From Gnetum montanum (taxonomy: Eukaryota > Streptophyta > Gnetopsida > Gnetales > Gnetaceae): a stretch of DNA of 64,000 nt. The notes beneath the pieces were generated by a model. It ran no database searches, was not told the origin of the DNA, and saw only the letters and a list, made by a program, of their open reading frames with translations. Made by a program: the position numbers and the translations under genes. The stretch covers positions 181,925 through 245,924 of the forward strand of contig MNCI01022206.1 in assembly GCA_015680685.1 (NCBI GenBank), given 5' to 3'. Every line of letters starts with the position of its first letter. Within the stretch, counting starts at the first letter, position 1. Positions 45,721 through 56,520 of the stretch are shown one piece after another.

Positions 45721-46079
45721 AATCTACTCATTGTTTGCTTTCAAATTGACCCTATTTTCTTGGAACATTACATCAATGATGTATTTAACTTTCTTTAAAA
45801 ATATGTTCATGCTTTGTAACTGTCTAACAAATCTTATGATTTCCTTGATGTAATAACAATTTCTAGTTTGTAGTTTCTAGATAAAACCTCAATTTCAATT
45901 TTATATTCCAGGATTTTTAGGAAAGCAATATCTATATAATAGATCCATTAAATCTTTGAACATGATAAAATATCAATTTCAATTTCATATACCTTTTTAA
46001 TTTTTTTTTACGAAAATTGAATCGAAGAAATTTAATTCAGTAAGTATATTCTTGTTTGAGCCTTAAAAGCTAATTCAAG
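45721..46079. other. No gene seen
   Basis: AT-rich; nothing recognised. Confidence 0.4.
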
Positions 46080-46610
46080 CATTGTAAATTCATAATCAAC
46101 TTTGTAAATTCACAAAACTAGAAATTTAATTCATAATCAACATTGTAAATTCATATTAAACATAGCTTACTAAAAACTTCAAGCATTTTGATTTAAGGTT
46201 TTCTCATAATGTGAATGATTAATGTAATTCAATTGAATCATATAAAAACACTTTGAAATGTCATTTTCCTCTATGGTTAAATTAAAAAAATGTGCTTCTT
46301 CTTGTGCAAATTGCACAATATTTTAGAAAAAAGGCAATTCAAGTAGTCATAATTAAGATCATAATCTATCTAATGTCAACTACTTAGAATTTGCATTTGT
46401 TCCTAGATTATAATTCATATTAAATATATCTTATTAAAAATCTAAACCATTTTGATTTAACATTTTCTCATTACAGAATCATAATGTGAATAATTAATTT
46501 AATCTAATTGAATCATATAAAAAGACCTTGAAAGTCATTCTTTTTTTACTAAATTCACAAAGACATGCTTCTTCTTTGTGAAAGATTCAATTTTACAAAC
46601 ACCATAGAAT
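46080..46610. repeat. Tandem duplication of about 265 bp
   Basis: Two collinear copies share TTCATATTAAA, TTACTAAAAA/TTATTAAAAA, CATTTTGATTTAA, TTTTCTCAT, AATGTGAATxATTAAT, AATTGAATCATATAAAAA and TGCTTCTTCTT. The words CATTTTGATTT lie at about 46184 and 46448. The second copy has a short insertion. Confidence 0.6.
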
Positions 46611-46751
46611 AACTAGAATGGTGATGAATTTAGATTGGACATTTTGGGTTATTCCCAATTTGCACAAGAATCTAGGGAAAATGTGGATATACACTCGTCA
46701 AAATAGAAATCTTTTGGGACCATTGGTAGAGACATTAATTATTGTTTCAGG

Positions 46752-48733
46752 TGTTGTGTCTTTTAAGCTTGGTTAAAGGTTCTAATTTTCAATAGTGGAG
46801 CCTTTTTTTGTGTGAATTTGAGCTCCTAACTTATCTTTTATCAGGGGAGTATTTTCTACCACATCAACACATACAACTAGTTTGTAGAATCATTTTGTGA
46901 TAATACTTATCTTGTCCAAATAGGTTCTACCAACTTAGCATCATACTTGTGATTAAAAAATGTTAATCTATTTTTTAGCATTTCAAAGATTGCTTAAATT
47001 AGTCTTAGCTTTATGAAGAAAGCTAGAATTGATTTCATCAACTCTGTTTTAGTGGATATAAGCTTGAAACAAATCATGTACACAAAGTATTTTTAATCTA
47101 GATTAGCATGTAGAGCCAATTCATAGAATTATTTTTGGTTTTACAAAAGGATCATGAAATAGCTCTTCCACATAAACTCAGAAAAAAGGGAGATAAGTAG
47201 AATCAAGTTACATAGCCATTTTTCCACTCTATAGAGAATCACCTAAATAGCTCTTTTATGATAGCTCGAAAAAAAATAGTAACTAGAATTAGTTTGTAGA
47301 GCCATTTTTCTACTCTATACAAAATTAATCGAATAGCTTTGCCATGTTAACAAAGCATGAAATAGGACTATCCTATAGAACCATTTTCTCATTCCATGAA
47401 AGACTTGCTTAATTAGATCTACCATGTCAACACGATAAAAAAACACAAGATAGAATTAGCTCATAGAGAAATTTTATTATTCTACAAGGACTCACTCAAA
47501 ATTCTCTATCACGTCAGCTCAAAAAAAAACACAAAACAAAATCAGCTCATAGAACCAATATTTAGAACCTATTTCTACTTTTACAAGACTCTTCCAAACA
47601 TCTTTGCCAAGTTAGCACCTTTTATCATGCACATAAAGAAACTTATTTTTGAAAGTGAAAAGTCACGAGAATCAAAAGCTTTTGATTTTCTTTAAAGTGC
47701 TCATTTCCATGTCAGCCTAAGTAGAAGAAAAGTTAGAACCTATTTAGAACCAATTTTTGAATCTGCAAGAGCTATACTAAAATGACCATGATACATCTAT
47801 AAATAATTAAAGGGACATTTTAAGCTTCTATAAAAAGATGCTATTATATGAAAAGGATAGAGTCTTTACTACTATTAAAGCAAGCTAAAATCCATTAATG
47901 AAAATAAAGGTTTTTGGTTGAAGCTAAAAGAGTTGTTATCCCCAATATGAGCAAAGCTAGTGATTTCTATGGGAAGGAGCCAGTAGCGCCAAAATGAAAT
48001 GACAAATTTCTTCTCCTTTGATAATCTTTTAATACATGCCTGAAGCTCATACCAAATGCTATAATAAAAGCTCAGATGTAATTAGTATGGTTTCTTCTTT
48101 AATGACTCTTCTACAACAAATTAGTAATGGCTATAGTGTATTGCTTTCCATGCTTCACTAGCATAATAGCAATGGTTGAATGAATGGCTATGAAAATAGC
48201 TAAAGGAAATAAATCCTATAAAGTGAAGCTATTGGGCTTGGCTTGGCAATTCTAGTTTTCTAGCCTTAGGGCTTAGACTAAACTTTCTTTCTCTTCTCTC
48301 TTTGTTTATTCAATAAATGCTTTGTTTTCTTTTTCTCAAAAAGCTTGAAAACTCTTGAGTGTGTGTGATTGAGACAAGATAGAGTATTTCCTATTTCGTT
48401 GTGATGTGACAGTGGATTTCTATGACTTTGAGCTTGGTGGTTATGCTTAGTCCAGATTTGTAAAATCCATGCAAATTTATTTTTTAATAGAATTACTCTG
48501 CCCCCTACAATTTAGGGAGAGTTTTATGGTGGATGTAGGCCAGAAAATCTAGTAGCTAAACCACCTTAAAATCTTGGTGTCTATTTAATCTTGTCTATGT
48601 TTGTGCTTTGTTTTATGTATTAAGGATATTTTGGGATTTCTACTAGTCTTCTACTAGTCTCTCATTTTAGTATATTTTTTTTGTAAGGGACTAATTCACC
48701 CTCCTTAGTGTCTTTCCCTTTGTCTAGAAAACA
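46752..48733 (+). repeat. Element E 5' LTR
   Basis: 1982 bp starting TGTTGTGTC and ending GTCTAGAAAACA, just before the PBS. It aligns with 54413-55685 (GTTCTACxA, TAGTTTGTAGAAxCATTTTGTG, ATTGGTTGAAGCTAAAAGAG and others). It includes a minisatellite (47115-47620) with about six degenerate units. Confidence 0.85.
47115..47620 (+). repeat. Degenerate minisatellite inside element E LTR
   Basis: Units of about 85 bp begin near 47115, 47199, 47284, 47362, 47451 and 47537. Each has a TAGAATTAGCTCATAGAGCC-like start, a T-rich stretch, CTACAAGGACTCACTCAAAT and a CATGTCAGCTCA-like end. The same array occurs in the 3' LTR at about 54780-55260. Confidence 0.65.
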
Positions 48734-48737
48734 ATAA

Positions 48738-48750
48738 TTGGTATTGGAGC
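48738..48750 (+). other. Element E primer-binding site
   Basis: TTGGTATTGGAGC resembles the initiator-Met tRNA site TGGTATCAGAGC and lies a few bases after the LTR end. Confidence 0.8.
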
Positions 48751-48834
48751 TTGTTTAAAACCCCTAAACTTAACCATCTGTGTTGTACCTTTTAAGTATC
48801 CTAGACATGATGTAGAATCAAGGCTTCTAATCTA

Positions 48835-49640
48835 ACAAACCTCCATGGTTTGATAGCTTAGATTATCCCCTATGGAAGTGTAAGATGAAGACATATCTTC
48901 TAGCTCATAGTGATTGTGTCTAGAAGGCAATTAGTAGAGGAATGAATAATGTTGTACATGATACTTGAGCTATGAATGCATTGGTTTATGGCTTAATTAG
49001 AGCAGTTTGTATGAATATTTTGCATCTTCAATCAACCAAACAAATGTGGGAGCATCTTCAAGCTATTTATGAACAAGGTAATAAAGTTAAGAAGTTTAAG
49101 ATGTTGACTTTGAGAGCATGTTTTAATGTTGTGAGAATTGAAGAAAGTAAAGATATTAGATATTTCATTAGCCAAGTAGATAAGATTGTTAGTGAAATGA
49201 CTATGCTTGTTGAAGCACAATTTAATGATATAACTTGTTAGAAATTTTTTTTTGTCTTACATAGTAGATTAAAAGAAAAGTTTTCATGTATAGAAGTGGC
49301 AAAAGATCTCTCTAGATTGGAAATAGCTAAGCTCTACATTATTCTTTTATCCTTTGAAACTAGGAAAGAAGGAACTAGTTATTCTAGTAAAAAGGAGAAA
49401 ATTGTCTTTAGAGCTAAAACTGAAAGAAATGAACATAATAAGGAATCATCAATATCATATTTAGATTTTGATAAGGAGATTGTTAATCTTACCAAAAATC
49501 TTTGAAGACTCAAAAGGATGAAGGCTAGAAATATGCTAACAAAATCACTTTCTTATTATTATTTTAATGAGATAGGTTATATGATTACTAAATGTCTAAA
49601 GAAGAAAAAAGAAGAAAAAAAATTTAATGACCAAAATTAA
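48835..49640 (+). pseudogene. Element E gag
   Basis: The plus strand reads PPWFDSLDYPLWKCKMKTYL, stop, then frame 48972-49241: NILHLQSTKQMWEHLQAIYE, VKKFKMLTLRACFNVVRIEE, IRYFISQVDKIVSEMTML. This is the UBN2-type gag of SIRE-like copia. A second frame, 49296-49505, continues FETRKEGTSYSSKKEKIVFR. The zinc knuckle near 49545-49590 reads YYYFNEIGYMITKCLKKKK (family CYYCxxxGHxxxxC): the first, second and histidine ligands are replaced. Several stops are present. Confidence 0.8.
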
Positions 49641-50635
49641 GGCAAAGAATACTTGATACAAGTTTGATGAATTAAAATATGAAATAGTTTACATACAAAA
49701 TCAATTAGAGCAATTAGAAATTAGTATAGAAATTGAGAATGTTGAGGAAAATTATTTTGCCAATTTTTCTTATATCGATAAAATAGCTAATGATATTATT
49801 ACTCAAGACTTATTTTCTTTTCCAACCATGATTGATGATTCTAATTCAAATGTGCTTTTAAATCTTTATGTATACTAACCCAAATGAGCAAGGAACTTCT
49901 TGTACTACTAAGATTGCAAGTTCAAGTGAATATGAAGATGGAAAAAAAATCATTAGACACAACTAAAACTGAATATGAAGAAAGTAAGAACATCAATATG
50001 GAAGGGATAATGGATCAAGTAGAGATGGTCAAAGTTAATGAAAAATTGAAAAAAATTATAAAAGAAAGAGAGCAAGAAGTCAAGAGCTATAAGATGAAGC
50101 TTTAATCAATTGAACAATAGAACTTAAACTTGAAGGAGGAGGTGCTACTGCTGAAGAAGGAAATAAAACGTAAGGATAATCAAGTCACATTTGATTTATT
50201 TAGTAGGTTTACTCATATCTTAGAATAGCTCAAGAATATCATCAATAATGGATGGTCAAATGATGATAAGAGAGGGCTTAGCTATGAGCCTCATTCTTCA
50301 GAAAAGTCATCTTCAATAAAAGTATCAACCCAAAAGATAGAAGTCCAAACGTAGCTTCTACAGTCATAAATTATAAACTTATAAATAGGTAAGGAAATTC
50401 TTCCTACGTCAAGAATTTAAATCATCAGATAATACCCAAGAACAACAACTAAGTTATTTCAAGGATATTTGTTTAATTATAGAGAGATAGGACATAAAGC
50501 AAAAAGTAATTTTTCTCATTATAGATCTATACGATATTCCCATGTTATTAAGAACTTTTCAAGAAATAACAAAATAAGACAAGAAGTTTGGAGATCAATC
50601 AATAGAAGAGCTCTCCTTTTGTAGTTATACTGAAA
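49641..50635 (+). pseudogene. Element E gag-protease linker region
   Basis: A frame at 49884-50105 reads KMEKKSLDTTKTEYEESKNI and KLKKIIKEREQEVKSYKMK, a charged coiled-coil-like segment. Around it are IQNQLEQLEISIEIENVEEN and asparagine/serine-rich pieces. SIRE-like elements have an extended polar region here. I see no other domain. Confidence 0.55.
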
Positions 50636-50639
50636 CAGC

Positions 50640-50880
50640 TCTTGTAGTTTAGAGGTGTGGTTTCTTAATAGTGATTGCTCGTAGCATATGACCAATGATA
50701 GATCAAAATTTATCACACTAAAATCCTTTAATGCAGGGAAAGTAATCTTCAGTAACAAAGGTAAAGTTGTGGTAAGAGGCATTAGCTCAATTAAAATTCA
50801 TGATAATTTTTTTGAAGTTCAAAATGTTTATTTTGTTGATGCTTGACATTATAACTTGTTGAGCTTATGATAGTTTTTAA
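50640..50880 (+). pseudogene. Element E protease
   Basis: The plus strand reads WFLNSDCS, stop, HMTNDRSKFITLKSFNAGKV, IFSNKGKVVVRGISSIKIHD, then FFEVQNVYFVDA. Copia proteases have WFLDSGCSRHMTGD, so DSG has become NSD and the catalytic aspartate is lost. Confidence 0.75.
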
Positions 50881-50989
50881 GAAAATGTAATGATAATTAT
50901 TTCACAAATGAGAAATGTATATTAGAGATAAAGAAAAGGAATTTAAAGCCTATGTTACTCAAGTAGGAAATAATTTATATTCTATGAAT

Positions 50990-51840
50990 GAGTATCCTCA
51001 ATGTCTAACACTTATTTCTAAGATAATTAATAGTAGGTTATGGCACAAATAGCTAGGACACATAAGCTCAGGAAACATACAAGCTCTAATCAAGGCTCAA
51101 ACCATTAAAGGCATTTGTCAAGTAAGTCATCTAGAAGAGGTATATTCTACATGTTAACATGATAAGCATACAAGACCTACCTTCAAGCTAGTGAACTTTC
51201 ATTATAAAGATAAACTTATATTATTGCATATGGATGTTTGTGGTCATTTTGATATAGTTAGCTTTGATGATAGTAAATATTTCTTTTTTATTGTTGATGA
51301 TTATACTATGATGTCATGGCTAACATGTATTAAAAAATGCTAATGCATTTAAGCATTTTAATATATTTAAAAGTATGGTTGAAACTAAAACAAGGCTAAA
51401 AATCAAAGCTATTAGGACTAACAATTGAGGTGAGTTCATCTCAAATAAATTTTATGAGCTATCCAAAGATTAAGATATCAAGAGATAGCTCTCATCAGCT
51501 AGAACACTTGAGAAAAAAGGGTTGTAGAGCATAAAATTTGATCAATGATGAACAAAAAGAATATACCAAAGTATGGGTGGAATGACATGGCTAGAACAAC
51601 TATGTATATAATAAAAATATGTTTGGTAAGAGCTAGTAATAATACGAATCCTTATCAAATGTAATATGATAAAGTAGCTAATGTTAAACATTTCAAATGT
51701 TTTGGTAGCAAGTGTTATATTAAGAATCAAGATAAATTCCATAAGCTTGATAGCCATTGTGAAGATGGACTATTTATTGCATATACTACCCACTCAAAAG
51801 CTTATCATTGCTTAAACCTAAAAACATTAAATATTTTTGA
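50990..51840 (+). pseudogene. Element E integrase
   Basis: The HHCC-type finger reads LWHK, stop, LGHISSGNIQALIKAQTIKG and YSTC, stop, HDKHTRPTFK. The core reads LLHMDVCGHFDIVSFDDSKY and FFFIVDDYTMMSWL (family HMDLxGPxxxxSxxGxKYxFVIVDDYSRxxW). After a decayed middle the frame resumes: NPYQM, stop, YDKVANVKHFKCFGSKCYIK and HCEDGLFIAYTTHSKAYHCL. The second catalytic region (51360-51560) is heavily broken. Integrase would insert the cDNA. Confidence 0.82.
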
Positions 51841-52189
51841 AACACATCATGTTAAGTTTGATGAATTATCTAAAGCTACTAATAATTTGACTAAGAAAGG
51901 TATGAACACATATAAAGAAGAAAATGTTAATAATGTTTTGGCATTTGAAGAAGCTAAAGAAATTGATGAAGAACAACCAATCTTAGTGAATGAGACAAAA
52001 CTAGAATAAGAGGCTACACTCCATGATTGTCTAAGGAGAAGGATATAGAGGTTTAAATCCATGGTATATATCCTTAGAACACCTCTTAGATATAGGAAAA
52101 GAAGGGATAGAGCTGAAACAATGGATCATGACTTATTAGTATATTGTCTTCCTTTTTTTCATTTCTCTCACAATTAGGGAAGCTCTTGG
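51841..52189 (+). pseudogene. Element E integrase-RT linker
   Basis: Reads FETHHVKFDELSKATNNLTK, EENVNNVLAFEEAKEIDEEQ. Acidic and polar, as is usual between copia integrase and RT. Confidence 0.6.
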
Positions 52190-52870
52190 AAGTAAGGACT
52201 AGAAGAATGCCATGGAAAAAAAGATGAAGTAGATTGTAAAGAACAACACTTCAGAGATATTCCTATGACACAAGGGAGCTAATGTCATTGGTACTAGTTG
52301 GTTCCTTGCAAACAAGTTCAATGAACATGGTGAAGTAACTCAAAATAAGACAAGAATAGTAGCACAAGGCTTTACACAAATAGAAGGGCTTGATTATCAA
52401 GATACATTTGCTCCAGTTTCAAGATTGGAATTTATTATAATGTGGCTAGCTTTTGCAACTTATCAATGGTTTAATATCTACCACATGGATGTGAAGTAAA
52501 AATTTTTGAATGGAGAAATAAAAGAGACAATGTATATAGAACCAAAAGGATTTATTGATCCTGAAAAGCCAAATCATATATATCAGCTACAAAAAGCTTT
52601 ATATGTCTTAAAATAATTCACTGGGATATGGTATGCTAAGCTTGATTTATATTTAGCTAAAAATTAGTATTTGATAGGCCCTCTCGACAATACCCTTTAT
52701 ATTAAAAGGGATAATGTATGGTTTTTAGTTGCTTAGATTTATGTTGATGATATAATATTTGGAGGAACAAGCTCACATTTGGACAAAGAATGTGTTGAAG
52801 ATATAAAATCAAAGTTTACAATGTCCATAATAGAAGAGTTATTTCACTTTCTGGGCATACATATTCAGCT
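52190..52870 (+). pseudogene. Element E reverse transcriptase
   Basis: The plus strand reads GANVIGTSWFLANKFNEHGE, VTQNKTRIVAQGFTQIEGLD, YQDTFAPVSRLEFIIMWLAF, FNIYHMDVK, stop, KFLNGEIKETMYIEPKGFID, then NTLYIKRDNVWFLVA, stop, IYVDDIIFGGTSSHLDKE and SIIEELFHFLGIHIQL. These are the standard copia RT blocks in order, with the YVDDIIFG active site intact. At least four in-frame stops disable the protein, several at positions where relatives have glutamine or serine. Confidence 0.9.
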
Positions 52871-53655
52871 TAGCAGATGCTCAAGTATTTTGGCATGATA
52901 GAAGCTAAAACTTGTGCAACTCCTCTTAGCATAAATGTACACCTTTGAAAGGATGAAGATGGAAAAAAATCAATGCTATACTAAATAGATCCATTGTGGA
53001 AAGTTTGCATTATGCTACAATTAGCAAACCAGACATAGCCTTTTCAATACACTTGATTTCTAAATATCAATCAAAACCAAACGATCACACTTGGTTGTAG
53101 CTAAAATAATTTTACAATATCTAAAAAGCATAGGTAGTTATGGGCTATGATATTTAAAGAGTAAAGGTTTTAAATTGCAAGCATTTATAGCTACAAATTT
53201 TGTAGGAAATACTAATGACTGAAAATCTACTAGTGGAAACTATAATTTTCTTAGTAATGGACTAGTATCATGGCTAACCAGAAAGTAGAACTCTTTAATA
53301 TAATCATCAGTTTAAGCTAAATATGCTCTAACCTCACACTAATACACACAAATTCTGTAGATAAGAAAAGTATTGAAGCTCTTTGGTATATCATTCTATG
53401 ATCCAATGATTATTCCTTGTGATAATAATGCTATCATTTCTATATCTAAAAATCTTGTTTTTCATGATAAAACTAAACATATTTAGATTAAATATCATTT
53501 TCAAAGAGATCAATTAGAGTTGCAAATAATAAAGTTATCATATATTTCTTCCAAGGAATATAGAGAAAACATTTTTACAAAGTCTCTAAATAAAGAAAGA
53601 TTTCTATATCTCAAAATATTGATGGACATAACTACTTCACCTAGACATACATAAG
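52871..53655 (+). pseudogene. Element E RNase H
   Basis: Reads FVGNTND, stop, KSTSGNYNFLSNGLVSWLTR, K, stop, then SFYDPMIIPCDNNAIISISK, NLVFHDKTKHI, stop, and YRENIFTKSLNKERFLYLK (family DxAGDxxDRKSTSGxxFFLGxxLxSWxSKKQ, CDNxSAIxLxKNPVxHxRTKHI, DIFTKPL). The first catalytic aspartate of the DxAG motif appears lost. It ends near 53655, after which no further polyprotein is seen. Confidence 0.85.
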
Positions 53656-54400
53656 CTTCTAAAAGTTTTAGTACTAGTTTGTTTTTTATCAGCTAACAAG
53701 CTTTGTTGCATGAGGCACATGTACATTCTATTTAAAATTTTCTATTATGTGATGTCTATCTCTATGTTTTCTATTTACCTATTCATCTATGGTAGCTATA
53801 TCTTCTATCCATGTTTTGAGCTTGATTTTCTTAATGTTAGAAGAAGCCACATTTCATCTTTTTGGATAAAAAGAGGGATTATACACTATCTTTTGTGATG
53901 AATTTATCATAGAATTAATTCCCTCTTATATGTGAGGAGTTTTTGTGGTTGGATTCATTTAAAACTAGAGTAGGTGACTTGTCTACATTCTTAAAGTATA
54001 AGTATGTAGGATCTCTTCGATCTATCAACTTAATTTATTCTTGGCTAAGTTATTTTCATCAATTTTAACTATTCTATGTTATATTACTCTCCTAATTATT
54101 TGACTAAATGTGATCTGTATGTATGATGAGCTAGATATAATGTGTAATTGATTAATTGTATTATAAGCTAATTGTTTTGAGCCCTGTTATGGTGATTATT
54201 TGCTCATCTTTAACTAGCTATATGATTCTCCTACTTGATGCTTATTGTTAATATTTTGAATTATAATTTGTATGGTTAAGCTAAGTTGATCTACATGATG
54301 ATTTTGAGCTTAATTTTCATGCATTTACTATACGCTTAGCTATGTATGATCCTTCTCTATTCTCTCTTATTCAAGCTTACTATGTGAGCTTACCCAATTT
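53656..54400 (+). other. Element E 3' untranslated region
   Basis: Between the RNase H end and the PPT. SIRE-type elements may hold an env-like ORF here, but the only open frame (53710-53898) is short, hydrophobic and from T-rich DNA, and I do not accept it as a gene. Confidence 0.5.
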
Positions 54401-54412
54401 TAAAAAGGAGAT
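54401..54412 (+). other. Element E polypurine tract
   Basis: AAAAAGGAGATTG-type run directly before TGTTATGTGTTG. It resembles the AAAGGGGGAGATTG PPT of SIRE-like elements. Confidence 0.7.
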
Positions 54413-55685
54413 TGTTATGTGTTGTAAGCTTGATTGAAGATTCTACTTTTCAATAGTAGAGCCTTTATTTTTTTGTGGATTTAAGCTCGTAAGTTATCTT
54501 TTATCAAGGGAGTGTTTTTTACCACATCAGCACATAGAGCTAGTTTGTAGAACCATTTTGTGATTCTACTTAGTTCATCCAAATAGGTTCTACCATCTCA
54601 ACATCATGCATGCACTCAAATAGTTTCCATCCAATGTTTTTTTAATCTTTTGAAGATAGCTTAAATTGGTCAAAGCTTTATGAAGAAAACTCAAATTGAT
54701 TTCATTAGATTTATTTTAATGGATCCAAGCCTGAATTAGAGCATGTATAGAAAGTATTTTTTAATCTAAATCAACACATAAAGCCAACTTGTAGAACTAT
54801 TCTTAGTTTTACAAAAGGATCATGAAATAGCTCTTCCATGTATAAACATTTTTTTCTCTACAAAGAATCTCCCAAATAGCTCTTCCAAGTCAACTTGAAA
54901 AAATATGCTAAGTAGAATCATCTTATAGAGCCATTTTTCCACTTTACAAAGAATTGCTCGAATAGCTCTATCACATGAGCAAAGAACTAAATAGAAATAA
55001 CTTGTAGAGTTGTTTTCTCATTATATGAAGGTCTCACTTTATTAGCTCTACCACATTAGCATGATAAAAAAACATAGGATATAATTAGCTCATAGAGCCA
55101 TTTTCCTATTCTATAAGGACTCACTCAAATTGCTCCATCACATAAGCTCAGAAAAGGCACTAAACAAAATTACCTCATAAAACCAATACTTAGAACATCT
55201 TTCTAGTTCTACAAGGCTCTTCCTAATAGCTTTACAAGTTAACACTCTCTATCGCATACACAAAGAAGCTTATTTTCAAAAGTAAAAACTCATGAGTATT
55301 AAAATCTTGTAATTTTCTTTAAAGAAATCATTGCCATGTCAGCTCAAGCAGAAGGTAACCTAAAACCTATTTAGAGCTAGTTTTTGAATCTATAAGAGCT
55401 AAACTAAAAAAGGTCATTGCACATCTTCAAAAATTTAAAGGAACATTCTAAGCTTATGATAAAAGGAAATATTATAAGAAAAGGCTAAAGTCAGTACTAC
55501 TACGAAAGTGAGCTAAATCTCATTAATGAAAATAAGGGTTATTGGTTGAAGCTAAAAGAGCCATTATCTCTAATGTAAGTTGAGTTAGTGATTTCCATGG
55601 AAAGGAGTCATTAGCACTAAGAAAAAATGGCAGATTTGTTTTCCTTTGCTAAGATTTTAATGCTCACTTGAAGTTTATAGTAATT
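54413..55685 (+). repeat. Element E 3' LTR, interrupted
   Basis: Aligns with 46752 onward up to a point corresponding to about 48060, where TGATGAGCATC of B5 begins. It includes the minisatellite at about 54780-55260. The missing right part would correspond to 48060-48733. Confidence 0.85.
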
Positions 55686-56506
55686 TGATGAGCATCAAGT
55701 ATGCCCTACATCCAATCATACAAATCTCTAGTGTTCACTTAGCGATTTGCTTGAATTCTATAGAATTTAACTCTCTAAGTATACTAGGTTTTAGAAAGTG
55801 AATCTAACCATTGCAATCATTGTCCTCTTAGTTCCACTTGTGAAGTGCAAGTGTGTGGTTAAGTGTAACTAAGGCATATGATTTTTATCATTTTATCTTT
55901 CATGAATTAAATCATCTAAGAACAAGAATAATGTAATTGAATGCTTAATTAATCTAATAATTAGCTAATATTTAACTAATCCTAACATAAGCATCTATTT
56001 CCACTTTCCGTACACATCCTAAACATGTTATAGCACCACTGGGTTAATAAGAATTAAGCACTACTAGGATTACCAAGCATTAAACGTATGTTTAAAGTGG
56101 TCATATTTATGTTTGCTATTTAGCCAATATTAATTACTTAGTTAAAATTCATTAAAGTAGATTACATGAATATTAAATGCATAAATAAAACATCAATCGA
56201 TTCTAAGTTCTATCAAGGTTGATCAGAAAATCTCATCTTTATTGTCATTCACACTATTGTGCTCAAGTACATTAGTGCTCAAATAAAGATTCATATACTT
56301 CTTTGACTCCTATTATGGGCACTCAGAAAATATTCTAACTCTCAAAAGGAAAAACTACAAGAACTTCACTAAAACTAAGAAAATGGAATGAATGAATTGT
56401 GCACCCAAGTGTTGTATTTATAGGCCAACACACATCCTGTGATATTAGATATCTAATAATGCATCATCAGCTCCAATATCAAGGCCCACCAAAAAACAAT
56501 TCATCA
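55686..56506 (-). repeat. B5 3' LTR
   Basis: TGATGAGCATCAAG to AATTCATCA. Diverged from the B-minus LTR but collinear: TCCAATCATACAAAT, ATCTATTTCCACTTTCCGTACAC, GATTACCAAGCATTA, CATCTTTATTGTCATTCACAC, TTTGACTCCTATTATGGGCAC and TATTTATAGG. U3 reads GTGATATTAGATATCTAATAA, a GATATC-containing palindrome of different sequence. Confidence 0.8.
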
Positions 56507-56520
56507 TACCCCCACAACTA
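56507..56520 (-). other. B5 polypurine tract
   Basis: The plus strand TACCCCCACAACTA corresponds to TACCCCCATGACTG in B-minus. Confidence 0.65.

Larger units (their letters stand above)
46752..55685 (+). mobile_element. Element E: SIRE-like Ty1/copia retrotransposon, 3' LTR interrupted
   Basis: The 5' LTR is 46752-48733 and the 3' LTR starts at 54413. Internal sequence on the plus strand runs PBS, gag, protease, integrase, RT, RNase H, in the order typical of copia. The PPT (AAAAAGGAGATTG) and LTR of about 2 kb fit the SIRE/Maximus lineage. The 3' LTR breaks off at 55685 where B5 begins; the missing 0.7 kb is not seen before the window ends. Coding parts carry many stops, yet the RT active site YVDDIIFG is intact. 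Confidence 0.85.

Noticed and set aside
53710-53898. Possible env-like ORF of the SIRE-like element
   Set aside because: Only 62 codons, T-rich and hydrophobic throughout, without an env-like arrangement. I treat it as untranslated.
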